Source: Candidatus Meridianibacter frigidus
GTDB taxonomy: Bacteria; Vulcanimicrobiota; Vulcanimicrobiia; Vulcanimicrobiales; Vulcanimicrobiaceae
Direction: 5' to 3'
Assembly: GCA_003243975.1 (NCBI GenBank)
Contig: QHBJ01000025.1
Coordinates: 1 to 64,000, forward strand
Length of the DNA: 64,000 bases
Both the position numbers and the translations under genes were made by a program. Shown here piece by piece: positions 1 through 8,892 of this stretch; the first letter of the stretch is position 1, and each line of letters starts with the position of its first letter. The notes under the pieces are model-generated. The model was not told the origin of the DNA. It was given only the letters and a program-made list of their open reading frames with translations, and ran no database searches.

Positions 1-48
1 GACCCCTTACATGCGAAGCAAGTGCTCTACCAGCTGAGCTACATCCCC
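1..48 (-). tRNA. tRNA-Ala(CGC), 3' part cut off by the window edge
   Basis: Read on the minus strand, this is the 5' half of a tRNA: the acceptor strand begins GGGGATG, followed by a D-arm with AGCTCAGCTGGTAGAGC. The anticodon stem is CTTGC/GTAAG with loop TTCGCAT, which puts CGC at the anticodon, so alanine. The variable and T arms lie outside the window. A consensus promoter sits directly upstream. Confidence 0.9.
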
Positions 49-63
49 AAGTGAACGAGGGGG

Positions 64-93
64 ATTATACGGCTTGGCGCGTGCCCCTGTCAA
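64..93 (-). promoter_or_regulatory. sigma70-type promoter of the tRNA-Ala gene
   Basis: On the minus strand TTGACA (93-88) and TATAAT (69-64) are separated by 18 bases. Both hexamers match the housekeeping consensus exactly. The -10 lies 16 bases upstream of the mature tRNA 5' end, a normal distance for a stable RNA promoter. Confidence 0.85.
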
Positions 94-106
94 AGGGCGT
101 GTGGCG

Positions 107-934
107 CTACCGCGCGACGATCGTAAACGGGGCCACGTATACCGTGCTGCCACCGCGGAACTGCAGCCAGAGTTTATATACCCCTTTGCGCACCTTGGTA
201 TTTAGCCGAAGGGTTGGTCCGACAGTGATATTGGCCGGTAATGTTTCGGTCATCATGCCGCGCATCGGCGAGCTGCTCGTCGGGTGGACGTGAATGTATG
301 TCAGGTCCGCCGTGTTTATCAAGACGGCGTGTGCGCTCGCGCCCAGGTAAGGGTGCAGGTCGGTGGCCGGCATTCCATTGCGCGTGATCCTGGCGATAAG
401 TGGTTGCGGAAGGGAAGCTCTCACAGTTGTTGCCGATAGACGCACGACATATGGGCCGGCGGCCACATAATTTGGGGATGCCGACACCGCGGTATCTTGA
501 TGTCCCGGTGGCACCTCGCCTTGCAAGGCAAAACGCAAGACCTGTTGACCTAACTTCGTTGGCTCACTGTCGGCGTACGCATAGTAGCGGTGTCCGGCGG
601 CTAACGTTACGGGAACGCGAAAATGGCCGCCGCGCAAGACCGGATGCAGATGCAAAAAGTCGTGAAAGTCATCTCGGACGATGATAAAGTGCATATAAGC
701 GTTCATGGCGAGCGCGTACGAGATAATCGGTGTCCGCGATCCGCCGCGAAACTGGACGATATCTAATAGCGTCCCCTCCGGGCGCCGAATTGCGACAATG
801 TACCCTGTAATTTTTGGGGCCGACCCCGCCAGTGCCCACGTTCCCTTAACGGCGTTCGATGCCGACAGTGCCGCGCTGTTGCACATCAGCGAGAAGGTCA
901 GCGCAATTACTGTGGCGCGCGTAAGACGATCCAC
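107..934 (-). CDS. Secreted protein with HLHP/DLHP/HVHP motifs, putative metal binding
   Basis: About 275 aa. I place the start at GTG 934, preceded by GGAGAGG, because residues 5-27 then form a signal peptide (hydrophobic core ending ALSA) and the frame upstream lies inside the neighbouring SDR gene. The mature part contains HLHP at about 95-98, DLHP at 192-195 and HVHP at 215-218, followed by MRGMM. Closely spaced His and Met suggest a periplasmic copper- or other metal-binding beta-sandwich, but this is inference from composition. I do not recognise a characterised family. It overlaps the upstream SDR gene by 28 bases, so the two are probably co-transcribed. Confidence 0.7.
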   Translation of the reverse strand: MDRLTRATVIALTFSLMCNSAALSASNAVKGTWALAGSAPKITGYIVAIRRPEGTLLDIVQFRGGSRTPIISYALAMNAYMHFIIVRDDFHDFLHLHPVLRGGHFRVPVTLAAGHRYYAYADSEPTKLGQQVLRFALQGEVPPGHQDTAVSASPNYVAAGPYVVRLSATTVRASLPQPLIARITRNGMPATDLHPYLGASAHAVLINTADLTYIHVHPTSSSPMRGMMTETLPANITVGPTLRLNTKVRKGVYKLWLQFRGGSTVYVAPFTIVAR

Positions 935-2040
935 GTTTCCTCTCCAATCTCTTCCAAAAAGCCCGCGTTCTGAAGCGCGGCGAGCACTTCTTGCATCGCG
1001 GCGCGCTCGTTCTTGTTGGGCATTCCGGCCCAGCGCATCGCCACCGGTCCCAATTCCAATCGCTCTCCCGGTTGCAGCAATCCCGCCACGAAGTCGGGTG
1101 GAAGCTTTACGCGCTCCATGCGGCGGGCAAGGGGCTCCAGTGCGGCATCCAAGGTGGGTGGGTGCCCTTCTCCTCGACGTTGCTCGGGGCAAGGTTCAAC
1201 CCCATTCTTCGACAGGCTCAGCATGGCACGTGCTTCGACAGGCTCAGCATGACACGGATGGGGGTCGGGCAGTTTGGCTGCGCCTGCGAGGTGCGGATTA
1301 CGGCGAAGAACCAGGTCGGTAATGGCAGGCAGCATATCGCCCAACGCTACCACGGCCCCCTGCCAGGCGACGGCATTGATGCGTCGCGGTCGCGCATCGA
1401 TCGCATGCATCAGTTTTCGGGCGACTCGGTCGGCGGAAACGCGAAAGCGTTGCGGCGGACCTTGCATGCCGGCCTTTTGCATGAACTCGGTATCGACAGC
1501 CCCGGGGTCTACATAGGTAACGGAAACGCCGGCATTGTCCAATTCACGCCGCAATTGCGTGGCCATCGCGCGGACGGCGGCTTTGACAGCCGGGTAAGCG
1601 CCAAGTCCCGGTGTGGGAACGCGGGCAACACCTGAGCCGAAAAGCAGAACTTGCCCTCGTGTTTTCTTCAGTTCCGCGAAAGCCTCGCGAATTAATCGAA
1701 TCGGCGCGAGGACGTGCGTTTGCCACTGCGCCTCGAGTTGCACGTCGGTCTGCTCCAATAGATCCCCCGACGCGGCAATCCCGGCATTGTTTACGAGCAC
1801 GTCGATGCGCTCGTAGCGCTGCACCGTCGTGGCCACGATCGCAGACGCGGCCTGCGAATCGCGAACATCCAGCTCGAGCGCCGTGCAAAGGCCGCCGCGC
1901 GCGTGAATCTCGCGTTCCACTTCTGAGAGCAACGCACCCCGCCGCGCGACGAGCACCGTGGCAAAGCCACTGTCTGTCGCACGCAATGCGAGCGCGCGGC
2001 CGATGCCGCTGCTCGCGCCGGTGATGATCATGGATTTCAC
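907..2040 (-). CDS. SDR-family oxidoreductase with extra C-terminal domain joined by a repeat-derived linker
   Basis: A 377-aa protein. Residues 1-255 are a classical short-chain dehydrogenase: nucleotide-binding TGASSGIG at 7-14, NNAG at 84-87, catalytic Ser136, Tyr149 and Lys153, and PG at 179-180. After about residue 260 the chain passes through a Cys/Glu/Arg-rich stretch (261-294) that is the translation of a dispersed DNA repeat. It then enters an 80-residue segment (297-377) that is not part of the SDR fold and that I do not recognise. Substrate unknown. The gene follows the glycosidase by one base and overlaps the HxHP gene. The linker may have fused two formerly separate ORFs. Confidence 0.85.
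   Translation of the reverse strand: MKSMIITGASSGIGRALALRATDSGFATVLVARRGALLSEVEREIHARGGLCTALELDVRDSQAASAIVATTVQRYERIDVLVNNAGIAASGDLLEQTDVQLEAQWQTHVLAPIRLIREAFAELKKTRGQVLLFGSGVARVPTPGLGAYPAVKAAVRAMATQLRRELDNAGVSVTYVDPGAVDTEFMQKAGMQGPPQRFRVSADRVARKLMHAIDARPRRINAVAWQGAVVALGDMLPAITDLVLRRNPHLAGAAKLPDPHPCHAEPVEARAMLSLSKNGVEPCPEQRRGEGHPPTLDAALEPLARRMERVKLPPDFVAGLLQPGERLELGPVAMRWAGMPNKNERAAMQEVLAALQNAGFLEEIGEETWIVLRAPQ
1159..1260. repeat. Dispersed repeat inserted in-frame in the SDR gene, containing a 26-bp tandem duplication
   Basis: Two adjacent 26-base units, 1205-1230 and 1231-1256, share 24 of 26 bases and the core CTTCGACAGGCTCAGCAT. The reverse-complement core recurs at 18398-18414 between convergent genes, so this is a dispersed element rather than a protein motif. 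From general familiarity this core is a common mobile palindromic repeat in many bacterial genomes. In the SDR gene it adds residues 261-294 without breaking the frame. Confidence 0.75.
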
Positions 2041-3219
2041 CTACTCGTACTCCCGCAGGTAGGCGGCGTAGGCCTGTTCGAGGGCCTGCGGCATTCCAGA
2101 GAAGTACTCGGCTTCGTCCACAATCGGTCGTGGCGGCGCGATTACGGTCCGATTCTCTTTGGCAAACGAGTGGAGTGTCTCCGCAATGGGTTTGAGCGTT
2201 CCGTCTTCCCGCACGATGCCGAAAGTAAGTTCGTGCAGCGCGCGGTCGAAGGGCGGCAATGCTGCAAGCGTTTTCGCGTAGTCGGCATAACACCACCAGA
2301 AAGCACCGAGTGCGCCTCGAGATTGAAGGCGGTCCAGCACCGCGTAACCGTAGGCGGACATTTCCTCTTCGCTCAGACATTCGAAGCCGGACAGCTGCGG
2401 ATGCGGCGCCCCGGTCGTGGGCGGACACGTTGGGTTCCCGAACTCGCTGAAGAGCACGGGCTTCCGTGCGCACGATTGCATGACTTGGCACAAGAACGGA
2501 ACGGCTTCTGTATCCAAGCGGTCGCGTGCAAACTCGCTGTAGACCGAGTAGCCATGCATGGTTGCAAAGACCCACGGCTCGCAAATACTCGAGGGGCGAA
2601 TGTGGCGGTCACGAGTGATGTCCTCGCCATGCGTTCCTGCGGTGACCGCTGCGCCCGATGCACGGCGAAGCGTTTGCGTCAGCATCGTGCTCCAATGCGC
2701 GGCATCCTGCGGCCTTGCGGGCTCGCGCAAGTTCGAGAATTCGTTTCCGAGGTCCCATACCCACAGAGCCGGATGTCCGCGCAGCGCGCTCCCTACCTCG
2801 CGCGCGTGCAGCACTTGTGCTGCAAGCAGTTCGCCGGTGTAGAAATCACCGATCCCATTTTGCATTTCGCGGTCGAGCGAGTACGTGCGAAACCGTCCGT
2901 GCGGAGTCTTTGGATCCAGCGTCCAATCCGGTAACCAATTGACGCCGCTCATGTGCCCAGTGAAGAGCGTTGCCATCGCATCGAGTCTCGTGTCCTGCAG
3001 TGCGTCCATAACGGCGATCAGCCGGTGCAGCATTCTGGAGTCGGTGCGTCCGGGGCGCGGTTGAAAATCGTCCCAGCGCAAGAAGAAGCGCACCGTACGG
3101 AATCCTAGCTCGGCAATTTGCGCGAAATCCTCGGCGATTTCGCCGAGATCGAGGCGCTGCCACATGTACATGGCGCTGCGCCGCGGCCAGTAGTTGATTC
3201 CCAGACGAAAAGCCGGCAC
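2041..3219 (-). CDS. Glycoside hydrolase, clan GH-A (GH5-like/cellulase-like)
   Basis: A 392-aa TIM-barrel glycosidase candidate. The start is GTG 3219, with AAGGGCGG upstream; in-frame codons further up look non-coding. The N-terminus has the GINYWP signature at 7-12. The acid/base glutamate is likely Glu160 in DLGNEF, at the end of barrel strand 4, and the nucleophile Glu259 in FSEFGNP, on strand 7. No signal peptide is visible, so it looks cytoplasmic. It is divergent from purE and followed after one base by the SDR gene. Substrate cannot be read from the sequence; beta-mannan or beta-glucan type linkages are typical of the clan. Confidence 0.75.
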   Translation of the reverse strand: MPAFRLGINYWPRRSAMYMWQRLDLGEIAEDFAQIAELGFRTVRFFLRWDDFQPRPGRTDSRMLHRLIAVMDALQDTRLDAMATLFTGHMSGVNWLPDWTLDPKTPHGRFRTYSLDREMQNGIGDFYTGELLAAQVLHAREVGSALRGHPALWVWDLGNEFSNLREPARPQDAAHWSTMLTQTLRRASGAAVTAGTHGEDITRDRHIRPSSICEPWVFATMHGYSVYSEFARDRLDTEAVPFLCQVMQSCARKPVLFSEFGNPTCPPTTGAPHPQLSGFECLSEEEMSAYGYAVLDRLQSRGALGAFWWCYADYAKTLAALPPFDRALHELTFGIVREDGTLKPIAETLHSFAKENRTVIAPPRPIVDEAEYFSGMPQALEQAYAAYLREYE

Positions 3220-3291
3220 GCACCGCCCTTCGCGAGAGCGCGGTTGTTCCTTTTCGAGGGCGCCCGCACGCCCGACTCGAAGGCGTCCGCG

Positions 3292-3777
3292 ATGAATGAA
3301 CATGACGCACCGCTGGTGGGCATTATCATGGGCAGCGTTTCGGACATGGAAACCATGGCCGACGCGCGCGACACGTTGACCGAACTCGATATCCCATTCG
3401 AACTGAAAGTGGTTTCAGCGCACCGTACGCCCGATGCGATGTTCGAGTACGCTCGAACGGCGCAGGAGCGGGGAATTCGCGTCATTATCGCGGGAGCCGG
3501 CGGCGCGGCCCACTTGCCCGGGATGACAGCCGCAAAAACGCTGCTGCCGGTCATTGGTGTGCCGGTTGAGTCGAAGGCGCTGCGCGGCATGGATTCGCTG
3601 TTATCCATTGCGCAGATGCCGGCGGGGGTTCCCGTGGCAACCGTCGCGATCGGAAATGCCACGAATGCGGCGCTGCTCGCTGCCCGTATTTTGGCACTGC
3701 AAGATTCCAAAATCGCAGAGCGCTTGCAAACCCATCGCGATGAGATGGCACAGCGGGTTTCCTCTCTCAAACTGTGA
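3292..3777 (+). CDS. purE: N5-carboxyaminoimidazole ribonucleotide mutase (PurE, class I)
   Basis: 161 aa, normal for PurE. It converts N5-CAIR to CAIR in purine biosynthesis. Family motifs are GSVSD near residue 14, AHRTPDAM near 44 and AGGAAHLPG near 72, which line the nucleotide-binding site. The ATG at 3292 is preferred over longer in-frame starts because the family begins just before the first beta strand (VGIIMGS). The stop TGA overlaps the purK GTG by four bases, so the two steps are translationally coupled. Confidence 0.95.
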   Translation: MNEHDAPLVGIIMGSVSDMETMADARDTLTELDIPFELKVVSAHRTPDAMFEYARTAQERGIRVIIAGAGGAAHLPGMTAAKTLLPVIGVPVESKALRGMDSLLSIAQMPAGVPVATVAIGNATNAALLAARILALQDSKIAERLQTHRDEMAQRVSSLKL

Positions 3778-4916
3778 TCCAAAGTATCGGCGTCATCGGC
3801 GGCGGCCAACTTGGCCGTATGTTTGCGCTGGTCGCAAAGCGCATGGGATACAACGTCGTCACACTCGACCCAACCGAGCACTCGCCGTGCGGGCAAGTTT
3901 CCGACGAGCAGATCGTGGCGCGTTACGATGATTTTGATGCGATCGATCTCCTTGGCTCAAAAACCGACGTCGTTACGTATGAGTTCGAAAACATCGCCAT
4001 CGATTCGGTGAGGCGCTTGGAAGCCCGCGGGTACACGGTTACGCCCGGGAGTGACGTTTTGCGCATTACGCAGGACCGTTTGCTGGAGAAACGGTTCTTG
4101 CGCGATATCGGAATCGCAGTGGCCGACTTCGCGGAAATCAACGGCACGGACGATGTGCGCGAAGCTGGTCGGCGGATTGCTTGGCCTGCGATCCTAAAAA
4201 CGGTGCGCGGTGGATACGACGGCAAGGGACAGTGGCGTGCTCAAAACGGCAATGACGCGGAGAAAGCGCTCGCCGAAAGCGGCAGCCTGCGGTTGATTTT
4301 AGAACGCGAGGTGCAATTCGTCAAAGAGTTGGGCGTGGTGGCAACCCGCGATCAGAACGACGACATCGAAACATTCCCGGTTACGGAGAACGTGCATGAC
4401 CGCGGAATCTTGGCGATGGCCCTGGCTCCCGCGCGCATCGGCGCTGATGTCGCGAGTAAAGCCCGGCGAATGGCCACGATAATCGGTGAGCGACTGAGAA
4501 TCGTGGGAACCTACTGCGTTGAGTTTTTTCTAACGGCTGACGATGAGCTACTGGTCAATGAAATCGCGCCGCGCCCGCACAATAGCGGCCACTATACTAT
4601 CGATGCGATGGTATGCTCGCAGTACGAACAGCACGTTCGCGCCATTTGCGACCTGCCGCTGGCGCCCCCGCGGGCACTGAGCAACGCCGTCATGATGAAT
4701 ATTTTGGGAACCGGAACTGGGAATAACTTAACCGGAGTGCCACAACTATTGAGTGAGCCGTCGATCGTGCTGCACCTCTACGGAAAGAAACACGCGGTGA
4801 CTCGGCGCAAGATGGGTCATTTTACCGTGCTATGCGACAATATCGAAGACGGCATCGCAAAGGCCGAAGTCGGCCTGGCAAAGCTGTCGTGGAAAACGAA
4901 GCCGGCCGTCGTCTAA
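3774..4916 (+). CDS. purK: 5-(carboxyamino)imidazole ribonucleotide synthase (PurK)
   Basis: 380 aa, ATP-grasp enzyme making N5-CAIR from AIR, ATP and bicarbonate; it acts just before PurE. The N-terminal Rossmann-like segment IGGGQLGRM, a central ATP-grasp region ([12 protein letters not shown]) and [16 protein letters not shown] are all intact. GTG start with four-base overlap to purE. Convergent with the glycosyltransferase; the stop codons overlap by four bases. Confidence 0.95.
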   Translation: MIQSIGVIGGGQLGRMFALVAKRMGYNVVTLDPTEHSPCGQVSDEQIVARYDDFDAIDLLGSKTDVVTYEFENIAIDSVRRLEARGYTVTPGSDVLRITQDRLLEKRFLRDIGIAVADFAEINGTDDVREAGRRIAWPAILKTVRGGYDGKGQWRAQNGNDAEKALAESGSLRLILEREVQFVKELGVVATRDQNDDIETFPVTENVHDRGILAMALAPARIGADVASKARRMATIIGERLRIVGTYCVEFFLTADDELLVNEIAPRPHNSGHYTIDAMVCSQYEQHVRAICDLPLAPPRALSNAVMMNILGTGTGNNLTGVPQLLSEPSIVLHLYGKKHAVTRRKMGHFTVLCDNIEDGIAKAEVGLAKLSWKTKPAVV

Positions 4917-6064
4917 GGCAGCAGTTCGCTTAGCGCGGCCTTCGGTTTCGGTGGAATGTCGGTGAAGGCCATCGGGCGGTCCCACCAATCGTGTGCGCGT
5001 GCCCGCAATTGCTCTGTTGTCGGCGCTGCGGGCAGTTTTTGCTTGAGAGCTTCTTCGTATGCGCCCGCGTACCGGTCGATCATTCGCTCGACGCTAAACT
5101 CGGCTTCAACGCGCGCGCGACAGTCCGCGCGATTCAAGGTCGCAAGCTTGGGCACCGCGGCTATTGCCGCCTCGACGTCCGCGCAAACGAAACCGGTCTT
5201 TCCATCCACCACGATTTCGGGGACCGAACCCATCGCCGCGCCTAGCACCGGTGTCCCGCAGGCCATGGCCTCGATCATCGTGAGCCCGAAGCGTTCCGGT
5301 CGCGTTGTCATATGCACGAGCGCAAGTGCATTGCTCAACAGCTCGTTGCGGGCTTCGCGCTTCACAGCACCGAGAAATTGAATCCGATCACCGTCGATAT
5401 GCGGCGCCACCTGTGTCTTGAAATATGCTTCGTCATGCGCGATCGCAGCAATCTTCAAGCGCACGCCGGCACGCTTGGCGATCTCGATTGCCAGATGCGT
5501 TCCCTTCTCGGGGTGAAAGCGGCCCAGGAAAACCAAATAGTCGCCCGCAGCGGAATTGAATGTAAACTGGCTGACCTCGATGCCGTTGTAGGTCGTCGCC
5601 AGGTACGATAGCCCGGGGTCCCGGTCGGCGTTGCTGATCGAGCAGTAGAAGCTGCGCTTGGCGCAAGCATAGTATGCCGCTAGGATCTGTGGCGAGGAGA
5701 AGCCGTGAATGGTCGTCACCAGGGGCGGCGCGCTGCTCCCAAGCGCGTAGGTCATCGGCTTCCAATCGAAATTGTTGTGCAGCAGATCGAATTGCGCGGA
5801 TCGCTCTAAGAAATGAGCGATGTGCAACGCGCCAAAGACATCGCCGTTCAAGGCCGGATCTTCTTGCAGTCCGATCGGCACCACCGACTCGAGGTCTCCC
5901 GCGAATTGCGAATTGCCGGTGGCAAAGAGCGTAACGTCCGCACCGCGCCGGCGCATGCCGTCCGCCAGGTTGAAGGCGACCTGTTCCCATGGCCCGTAGC
6001 CCGGTGGGGGCGCGGGCCATGAAATCGGAGCGAGCACCGCAAGTTTCAGCCCACGCAGATCCAT
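4913..6064 (-). CDS. Glycosyltransferase family 4 protein
   Basis: 383 aa with a GT-B layout. The N-terminal domain opens with LAPISWPAPPPGYGPWEQ, and the C-terminal donor domain has FLGRFHPEKG and ERFGLTMIEAMACGTPVLG, the E(x7)E region that binds the nucleotide-sugar. It is likely cytoplasmic or membrane-peripheral. Donor and acceptor unknown. It follows the amidohydrolase after a one-base gap and there is no glycan cluster around it. Confidence 0.85.
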   Translation of the reverse strand: MDLRGLKLAVLAPISWPAPPPGYGPWEQVAFNLADGMRRRGADVTLFATGNSQFAGDLESVVPIGLQEDPALNGDVFGALHIAHFLERSAQFDLLHNNFDWKPMTYALGSSAPPLVTTIHGFSSPQILAAYYACAKRSFYCSISNADRDPGLSYLATTYNGIEVSQFTFNSAAGDYLVFLGRFHPEKGTHLAIEIAKRAGVRLKIAAIAHDEAYFKTQVAPHIDGDRIQFLGAVKREARNELLSNALALVHMTTRPERFGLTMIEAMACGTPVLGAAMGSVPEIVVDGKTGFVCADVEAAIAAVPKLATLNRADCRARVEAEFSVERMIDRYAGAYEEALKQKLPAAPTTEQLRARAHDWWDRPMAFTDIPPKPKAALSELLP

Positions 6065-6065
6065 C

Positions 6066-7223
6066 CTACAGCGCGCTGACGAGCGCGCCCGCCTTCAAAA
6101 CCGCCTTCGGCGCCGCGAGCGTCCGGATTTCATCGGCGATATCGCGATCAAGCAACAAGAGATCCGCCGGTTCCCCTTCGGCCAATCGGCCGCGATGTGC
6201 GCCGATGAGTTCGGCGGCAACGGACGTTGCCGCATGCAGCGCTTCTTGCTCACTCATGCCGAGCAGCGAGTGCATCAACTCCACTTCGTACGCGTAGCGC
6301 TCGTGATAGTTAAATGGCGTTCCCGCGTCGGAACCGCCCGCAATTCTGACCCCTGCTTTGTGGGCCTTCTTGATGTTCACGAGCATATGTTCGGTGACTT
6401 CTGTGGCTTTGCGCAGCACGAAGTCGGGCTGCGTGCCGTCGTGAAGATGCTCGAGAATGCAAGTGGGCGCGGTGAGCGTAGGCACCAAGTAGGCATCTTT
6501 TTCTTTGAAGAGCTCGATGGCCTCATCGTCGAGCATGTGTCCGTGTTCGATGGACGTCACGCCTGCACGCAAAGCGTTCTTGATGCCTTGCGTGCCAATC
6601 GCGTGGGCGCAGGCGCGCATGCCGTGATTGCTCGCCTCCTCGACCGCGGCGTGCATCTCTTCGGAGGTGAGTTGGGCCACGCCGGGGACGGCGCCTTTGG
6701 TCAGCACGCCGCCGGTAGCAATGAGTTTGATGCAGTCGGCGCCGGCCGCGAGTTGCTCGCGAACGGCTTTGCGCGCTTCCCACGGACCGTCGACGGCGCG
6801 TCCCACAAACCACCCATGACCGCCGGTCATGCAGAGCACGTTGCCTGCAGCTCGGATCGTCGGGCCTTTCGAGCGTCCATTCTCGATCGCATCGCGCAAC
6901 TCTATGGAAATCGCTCCGGAGCAACCGACGTCGCGAACGGTCGTTACTCCGGCGCGCAGCGATTTTCGCGCGTTCTCTACGGCCCAGATCATGCGCTGCG
7001 TCGAAGTTGAATTGCGAAATGCCGCCATAGTGTCGGGCTCGCCGCTCATCTCCAGATGCACGTGCGCGTTTACCAGACCCGGCGTCACGCACGCGGCCTG
7101 CATATCGAAATCGCCGTCCGCGGCATCGATGCTTTTTACAATCCCGTGCTCGATTGTTAGATCGACATTGCCGCGCGCACGTTCCAACGAACCATCATAG
7201 AAGATACCGGCCCGCACGATCAC
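6066..7223 (-). CDS. Metal-dependent amidohydrolase family protein (imidazolonepropionase-like)
   Basis: 385 aa. The GTG start at 7223 overlaps the HMG-CoA lyase stop (GTGA) and leaves the typical small N-terminal beta-sandwich (IVRAGIFYDGS). The metal site HVH follows PGLVNAH, further ligands are in ACAHAIG and IEHGH, and GGSDAGTP supplies the catalytic Asp. Related proteins hydrolyse cyclic amides, peptides or imidazolones; the substrate is not evident. It is the last-but-one gene of the minus-strand run that starts with the enoyl-CoA hydratase. Confidence 0.85.
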   Translation of the reverse strand: MIVRAGIFYDGSLERARGNVDLTIEHGIVKSIDAADGDFDMQAACVTPGLVNAHVHLEMSGEPDTMAAFRNSTSTQRMIWAVENARKSLRAGVTTVRDVGCSGAISIELRDAIENGRSKGPTIRAAGNVLCMTGGHGWFVGRAVDGPWEARKAVREQLAAGADCIKLIATGGVLTKGAVPGVAQLTSEEMHAAVEEASNHGMRACAHAIGTQGIKNALRAGVTSIEHGHMLDDEAIELFKEKDAYLVPTLTAPTCILEHLHDGTQPDFVLRKATEVTEHMLVNIKKAHKAGVRIAGGSDAGTPFNYHERYAYEVELMHSLLGMSEQEALHAATSVAAELIGAHRGRLAEGEPADLLLLDRDIADEIRTLAAPKAVLKAGALVSAL

Positions 7224-8125
7224 GCGGACGCGGCTTCCAGCGCAGTGTACGCCTTTGAGGGTAGCTGATGATCCAGGCGGCCCGCGATGAAGCGCGATGC
7301 GGCGCGCACCCGAGCCAAGTCTACGCCCGTTTCGATGTCCATGCCGCGCAGCTTGTAGAGCAGATCTTCGGTTCCGAGATTCCCGGAGGCGCCCGGCGCA
7401 TACGGGCATCCGCCCAGGCCACCGGCCGATGAATCGAAGATCGCGACGCCCTCTTGCATGCCGGCTTCCACGTTGGCGAGAGCTTGGCCGTAGGTGTCGT
7501 GAAAGTGCAGAGCGACGTTTTCAAGCGGCACGATATCGCTTAAACGCGGAATCAGCGCGTGAACTTGGGTGGAAACCCCGACCCCGATTGTGTCGCCTAT
7601 CGAGATTTCATCGCATCCCAATTTGTACAGCGATTCGGTGACGCGCACCACACTATCTACGGGGACCGTGCCCTCATATGGACACCCGAAGGCGGTCGAA
7701 ACATATCCGCGCACCCATATGCCATGCAATCTGGCCGCGTTTATGACTTCGCCAAATGCGCTGAGCGACTGCTCGATGCTCATGTTGATATTCCGCTTGG
7801 TAAATGATTCGCTGGCAGCCGTGAAGACCGCAATCGAATCCGCACCGGCCGCACGCGCCCGCTCTAAACCTTTGAGGTTGGGCGTGAGCACCACATACCG
7901 TGTTCCGGGTCGCTTGCGGATGCCGGCGAAGACCTCGGTCGCATCGGAGAGCTGCGGAATGGCCTTGGGACTGACGAACGAGGTCGCTTCGATAACCGGC
8001 AGTCCCGCTTCGGAGAGCAGATTAACGTACGCGATCTTGTCCTCTGTCGAAACGACGGCCTTTTCATTTTGGAGCCCGTCGCGCGGCCCCATTTCACAAA
8101 CCTTGACGCGCGCCGGCAACGTCAT
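7220..8125 (-). CDS. Hydroxymethylglutaryl-CoA lyase
   Basis: 301 aa, a TIM-barrel lyase that cleaves HMG-CoA to acetoacetate and acetyl-CoA, the last step of leucine degradation. The signature EMGPRDGLQNE lies at the N-terminus, followed by EATSFVSPKAIPQ. The metal-binding HFHDTYGQALAN and the loop GLGGCPYAPGASGN with the catalytic cysteine are intact. The ATG start at 8125 overlaps the lipase stop by four bases. Neighbouring methylcrotonyl-CoA carboxylase and enoyl-CoA hydratase genes support the leucine role over generic acyl lyases. Confidence 0.93.
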   Translation of the reverse strand: MTLPARVKVCEMGPRDGLQNEKAVVSTEDKIAYVNLLSEAGLPVIEATSFVSPKAIPQLSDATEVFAGIRKRPGTRYVVLTPNLKGLERARAAGADSIAVFTAASESFTKRNINMSIEQSLSAFGEVINAARLHGIWVRGYVSTAFGCPYEGTVPVDSVVRVTESLYKLGCDEISIGDTIGVGVSTQVHALIPRLSDIVPLENVALHFHDTYGQALANVEAGMQEGVAIFDSSAGGLGGCPYAPGASGNLGTEDLLYKLRGMDIETGVDLARVRAASRFIAGRLDHQLPSKAYTALEAASA

Positions 8126-8892
8126 GCTGGGTTTTCCCGGATGAACTTCACCATCGCCTGCACCGTCATGGGCCACACTTTATCGTTACGCAAGAAACCT
8201 TTGGACAGCATGATCATGATGTCGAAATGCCCGATGATATTCATGTGGTTGCAGTGCGGGCCCACCAGCGCGTGCTCGTAAATGCGTCCGCCCAGCGTCG
8301 CGGAATCTTCCCACACCAAGCCGTCGTTGTCCCCGCCTCGCTGCGGAATCTTGCCGACGATCGCAAGCATCTTGGCATCCGGCGGTCCGACGACCGGCTC
8401 GCTTTCGAGCTCCCAAAGCCGGTGCTGTTTGTCGTGCACGAATCGCCAGTGTCCGCCGGTGCCATTAAACCAGCGCATAAAATCCGAGTGCACGTCCATG
8501 TCGCCCATCGCTTTGTCCGGAATACGCAGCATGCGCGTAAGATGCGGCATCTCCAGTGTGGTGACGCCCCAGTTCGGCGTGCCGACCATGATGGTGTGGC
8601 TAATCTCGGCAGAGCGCTCGGGATAGGCGCGCAAGAAACCGCGCGTAACCAAACCGCCCAGCGAATAACCGACCGTGATGATCGGAAACGGGTGCCCTTG
8701 CCGTCGCAGGTCGGTCAAATGCACGGCGAAGCGGTCGATGCGATCGCGCAGATCGTCGTCGTGCTGGCCAAATGTCGTGCACCGGAAGCCGTATTGTTCC
8801 AGCCCCGGAATCCCGTCACGCCCTTCAGCGAGAATGTTGAAATGGTTCGGCGGCTCGTTGTAACCGGGGACCATGAGCATGGTCTGGGTCAT
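8122..8892 (-). CDS. Alpha/beta-hydrolase, lipase/esterase-like
   Basis: 256 aa. The nucleophile elbow GYSLGG lies near residue 97 and HDxD-like C-terminal motifs (NIIGHFD) are consistent with the catalytic His. The start MTQTMLMVPGYNEPPNHF places the oxyanion loop near the N-terminus, with no signal peptide. Its position between carboxylase and lyase genes, with four-base overlaps on both sides, shows it belongs to the leucine operon; a thioesterase or ester-hydrolysing role there is only inference. Confidence 0.8.
   Translation of the reverse strand: MTQTMLMVPGYNEPPNHFNILAEGRDGIPGLEQYGFRCTTFGQHDDDLRDRIDRFAVHLTDLRRQGHPFPIITVGYSLGGLVTRGFLRAYPERSAEISHTIMVGTPNWGVTTLEMPHLTRMLRIPDKAMGDMDVHSDFMRWFNGTGGHWRFVHDKQHRLWELESEPVVGPPDAKMLAIVGKIPQRGGDNDGLVWEDSATLGGRIYEHALVGPHCNHMNIIGHFDIMIMLSKGFLRNDKVWPMTVQAMVKFIRENPA

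Noticed and set aside
1205-1256. Possible CRISPR array
   Set aside because: Only two directly adjacent units with no spacers and no cas genes.
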